Below, piece after piece: positions 60,399 through 64,000 of a DNA stretch of 64,000 nucleotides (positions within the stretch are counted from its first letter, which is position 1; the number at the start of each line of letters is the position of its first letter). The DNA is taken from the NCBI GenBank assembly GCA_965112735.1, contig OZ218951.1, positions 1,054,001 through 1,118,000 on the forward strand, in the 5' to 3' direction. The notes under the pieces were generated by a model that made no database searches, was not told the DNA's origin, and worked only from the letters and a program-made list of their open reading frames with translations. The stretch comes from Phaeosaccion multiseriatum (Eukaryota > Ochrophyta, other classes). The translations under genes were made by a program, and so were the position numbers.

Positions 60399-63300
60399 AT
60401 GGTTCCGCCGCCCGGAGGACGGAGGAAAAGAGTACACCCTTCTTCTTCACGCTCCTGTCTACTGTGCGTCCTGGCCTGCACCTCCGCTTCCCGCGCCTCT
60501 GCCGCTGCTGGACAATACCCTCCTTCCTCGACTCGGGGCTACCGAGGCCCTGGTACGGGAACTTTCCCAGGTTCGTTCAGAGAGCGAGAGAAGGCAGGCG
60601 CAAGGGGGCCAGGAAAAGACTGTGGAGAAGGAAGGCTGAGCCTCGAGAAGACCCCTCCTATCAAAGCGCTCCTTATGACACTCTCTTGCTTCGACACTGT
60701 CCCTCTTTTTGTTGCCCCTCCCTCCCCCCCCTCGTTACTCTCCTTCTGAATGTCCTCTCTCCGCCTGACTTGATGCGCACTGCACAGCCTACTGTTCTAA
60801 GAATGGTGTCACCGAGGCCTCCCTCTCCATTGCCCCGCTCGACAGCTCGGAGCTGCTCTTCCTGCCCAAGCTGGAGAGGGTACTTGTCGTGACCAGCACC
60901 GGAGGTACGAAGGAAGAGAGGAGAGAGCTGCTTTGGGTGGCTTCGGCAGGACATGAAGCAGCTTTCTCTTTAGTGTAGATAGATGGATAGATGACAGGAG
61001 ACAGGAGAGATGAGAAGAGAAAGGAGAGAGGAGGATAGATGGATGGGTACATGTTATTTAATAGAGAGAGGGAGAGAGGGACACGAAAACACAAAGTAGA
61101 TGGATGAGTGTGGCACCAGACGGCCGAAACTAACCCGCAACCCTCCCTCCCCTCCCCCACACAGCCCGTGCTCCGAACTCGGCCGCGAGTGGTGACTGCT
61201 GGCAGGGGATGGGGGATGGGGAGGATGCTAGCCCGCCCTGGGATTGCGACGTGACCAACGTGGTCAGTGTGTACGCCCCGCAGGGAACGACCGGCCGGGG
61301 TGATGTTGATGAAAACATGCTCTTTGCCAAGGTCTACGATGCCTCTGGAGCCAATGACCTAGCACCAGGCACAGGTACATGCGCCTTGGGAGCGCTGCTG
61401 GTGGACGGGTATGAGCAGCAGACCCGCCTCGGGGAAGGACTGCGGGCGTACTACATAGGACAAGCAGGGGAGGAGGGAGGGCGGGAAGGAGGAGGAGGCA
61501 GTAATAGTAGTGGGAGTGATGTGAATGACGCTGCAGAAGGAGCCGGAGAAGCGATGAGGTCAGCAGCAGCAGCAGAGGCGGCGGCAGCGGCGCGGTACCT
61601 CATGAGCGAAGCAGAGCTGGGAGCGGCCCTGAGGACCGGCTCTTCTTCAAGTTCAACCTCGTCATCCGACGGCGGCGGTGGTGGGGTGGGGGAGGAGGCC
61701 TTATACGTCCGTACTGGCGATGATCGGGCGATGCGGGCAGGAGTGCAGGCTTTAGTCAAGGGGCTTCTGCCGCCGGCTGACCGAGGTATGATTCATGGGG
61801 TAGGCGGGTGTGTGTGTCGGGGGGGGGGTGAGGTGGTAGGGTTGGGGTGTCTTCGTGGAAGCAATGTGCCATGGGTGTGCCCCTAGAGAGCTTTGCACAA
61901 GGCTCCTGCTCTTCGTCCTCTCGCTCAATCACAATCGTCCTTTCCGTCCCTTCTCTCCCTATTCCCCTTTCTTCTCTCCGTCTTCCTCTTTCCCTCTCGC
62001 TGCCTCTCAGCTCAATACCACGTGGTTCTCCACACCGGAGACCTGTCCGCAGATGGAATTCGCGTCAACGACAAGTTCTGCCCTACCCTGAAAGGGGTCC
62101 GCAAAGACGTGGAGCATTCCGTCCAGTGGGAGAGGATGGAGAAGTCAGCGCGAGTTGAGAGTATGCGACAAAAGAATGCGGAGTTGGGCCTGAAACCCTC
62201 CCTCGATCAGGTGGGGTGGAGTGGGGAGGAGTGGGATGGGACTCTTCTCTTTGGTGTCATGGACTTGCCGCTGGCTCACCACGACAACGCATCACCACCC
62301 TCACTAAACCTTACCCCCTCTTTTCATGGCAGGACTTGAGAGAGTGCTTCATGAGCACGGTCTGCAACCAAGACAGACCAACCCCCTCGGGACTCGACGT
62401 CAAAGCCGTCCAAGAAACCATGTGGTACACGGAAACCCACCTCCGCCTCCTGTATAGCCACGACGACGCCTATTTCGCCCGACTCGCAATGTCCGGCCTC
62501 GCGCACGAGTTAGAGATGGTGCTGGTAGGGGGAGTGGGCGAGTCAAGCGAAGAGGAGGAGGGGGAGGAGGGTAACGATGGTGGTGGTGGTGGTGCTGCTG
62601 CTGCAGCTGGTGGTACCAAGCTCGCAGTGTGGAGTGGAGACGAATTCACCCTCAGCCCCCTGCTGGCGCTGCTCCTTGGAGACGGGTACAGCGGGGCTTG
62701 GCCGAGCTACGCCTCGCTCTTGCTCGTGGAGGTGAGTGCGTGTGTGTGTGTGCGTGTGTTTGCGTGTGTGTGCGTGTGTTTGCGTTTGTGTGTGTGTGGG
62801 CGCGTGTGTGTGTGCGTTGTGTGCGTGTGTGTGCGTGTGTGTGTGTGTGCGTGTGTGTGCGCCCTCAGAGGGACACCGCTGAAGACTGACTTGACTGGCC
62901 CACTCATTCGACTGTGTGTGCTTCCCGTTCTTTCCTCCCGACTTTCCCCTTCACACACGTCTGTGCTGTCTCTCTTGTCAATATGCTTCCTTCCTCCCTC
63001 TCCCCCCAGGTCTACAGCCGCCCCCCGGGGGTCTGGCTTGTGCGTGTGCTGTACAACGGCGAGGCGGTGCGACTGACAGGCTGCCAAGAAGAGGAGAGTG
63101 ATCTCTGTCCAGGTAAGGGAGGGGAGTGGGGAGGGGAGTGGAGGGGGGGTGAGGCAGGGGAAGGGTATGGTAGTGTAGGCCATTGTGATTGTATGGCTTG
63201 TGTACGTATGCTTTTGCGTGTGCGCCTTCTTCTCCTCCTCCTCATCTCCTCTTCCTCCGTCGTCGGTCCTTTCGAACCACGAAGCCGGCCTATTGCCCTT

Positions 63301-63954
63301 CATTTCACTGATCCCCATCCACTGCCATGCCCCTCCCCCTCCCCAATCTCCTCAGTCGATGTCCTCCTGGGCCTCCTTCGCTCATCTGCCTCTCTGCGGG
63401 GCGCTTGCCTACAGGCCGATGATGGTGACAGGGAAAGAGAAGAAGAAGAAGATGAAGAAGAAGAACCAACATCAGTAGAGGGGCCCATTGGAGGAGACGG
63501 GAGTGGAGAAGGGTCCTCGACGACGGTTGAGGAGGAGATGCTGCCTGCGCAGGCTGTGGACTACAGCTCCTACATTAGCGGGGCAGTCACAGCCAAGATC
63601 GTCGGGGCGATGCTTGTGCTCGGGTGGATAGCAGGGTTGGCTTGTGGTTGTAGGAGACTCAAGAGGGAGTACAAGCGCCAGTGGGAGCAACGGTCGTTTG
63701 AGAGTTACACGGCTGTGGGTAAGGAGATTAAGTCCGCCTTCTCTCCTTCTACGAGCTTAGGAGGAGGCAAGGGGCGACGCCCGAGCAAGTTTAGCATCCA
63801 TGGCCACAAAGACGACGAGGAGGAGAGCGAGGATGAGAGCGAAACGGAGGGGGTTTGGGAGGGAGGCGTAACCAATGGGACAGGCGAGAAGAACGACTCG
63901 GCCTCTTATGGGGCCGGCGGCAATGGCAGTAGGAGCTACCAAAACATGATGTAA
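60399..63954 (+). CDS. Histidine acid phosphatase-like type I membrane protein, 736 aa, altered active site
   Basis: Proposed exons: 60399-60570, 60788-60904, 61165-61785, 62011-62210, 62333-62731, 63010-63112 and 63356-63954, phases consistent. Signal peptide near the N-terminus ([16 protein letters not shown]). The layout follows lysosomal-type acid phosphatase: the catalytic loop position ([16 protein letters not shown]), [36 protein letters not shown], then [50 protein letters not shown], and a C-terminal membrane segment ([18 protein letters not shown]) with a roughly 100-residue cytoplasmic tail. Active members carry RHGxRxP and an HD pair. Here those places read TGGARAP and DE, so the nucleophile His and proton-donor Asp are missing. 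Probably a pseudophosphatase, unless activity is unusual. Acidic and Gly/Ala-rich insertions interrupt the fold. Confidence 0.78.
62735..62866 (+). repeat. (GT)n tract in phosphatase-like intron
   Basis: A GT/GTGC dinucleotide tract beginning almost at the exon 5 donor (GAG|GTGAGTGCGTGTG) and filling the first 130 bases of the intron. Confidence 0.85.
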
Positions 63955-64000
63955 AGTGTATTAGTTGTAGCTGCGAGACGATTTTTTTTTCTAATTTATA

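Overview
The window looks like nuclear DNA of a photosynthetic stramenopile, most like a eustigmatophyte (Nannochloropsis/Microchloropsis type). The organism is an inference. It rests on spliceosomal introns with GT-AG borders (one GC-AG), GC-rich sequence full of triplet and dinucleotide repeats, compact gene pairs sharing short head-to-head promoters, a TraB-like protein with a signal peptide ending in a SAF motif like the bipartite plastid presequences of secondary-plastid algae, and a multi-finger protein of the WRKY19-like zinc-knuckle type common in stramenopiles. No bacterial, viral or CRISPR features were seen.

Layout. 1-16635 (minus): the 5' part of a giant mosaic gene (called A), at least 4,669 codons in seven visible exons, running off the left edge. 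17327-20427 (minus): a MAP kinase kinase. 20930-22057 (plus): a doubtful hypothetical ORF. 22021-23433 (minus): a TraB/PrgY-type protein. 23725-27147 (plus): PIG-U, a subunit of GPI transamidase. 28968-33143 (minus): a membrane-anchored sulfotransferase in eight exons. 33388-42337 (plus): giant low-complexity gene B. 43489-49307 (plus): giant low-complexity gene C. 51218-55817 (minus): a Ded1/DDX3-type DEAD-box helicase in eleven exons. 56142-57959 (plus): a seven-finger zinc-knuckle protein. 58888-60081 (minus): intronless S-adenosylmethionine synthetase. 60399-63954 (plus): a type I membrane protein of the histidine acid phosphatase family with an altered active site.

The most interesting content is the A, B and C family. 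Each gene starts with a 25-26 codon first exon encoding the same signal-like leader, spliced in phase 0 to a huge exon. A and C start that exon with a CGG or CGC arginine codon, and B and C share the first ten bases CGCGGCCGTG. The bodies are low-complexity Ser/Pro/Gly/Gln-rich chains studded with short aromatic-glycine motifs (Y/F-P-S/A-F-G, K-S-Y-S-x-F-G, K-S-F-G-R-G-A-Y-R-S, P-x-F-G-D-F-S). B and C add long Lys/Glu/Ala coiled-coil regions. Gene A has also grown by duplication of whole phase-0 exons together with their introns. I recognise no described family. A set of secretory-pathway, multivalent scaffold or extracellular-matrix proteins is the simplest reading, but function is unknown.

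The remaining genes are housekeeping or signalling genes with no evident pathway link, although PIG-U, the sulfotransferase, the phosphatase-like protein and the leader-bearing family would all act in or through the secretory pathway. Exon borders were read by eye from splice consensus, reading-phase agreement and family similarity; no transcript evidence was available. The repeat arrays are the places where assembly length errors are most likely.
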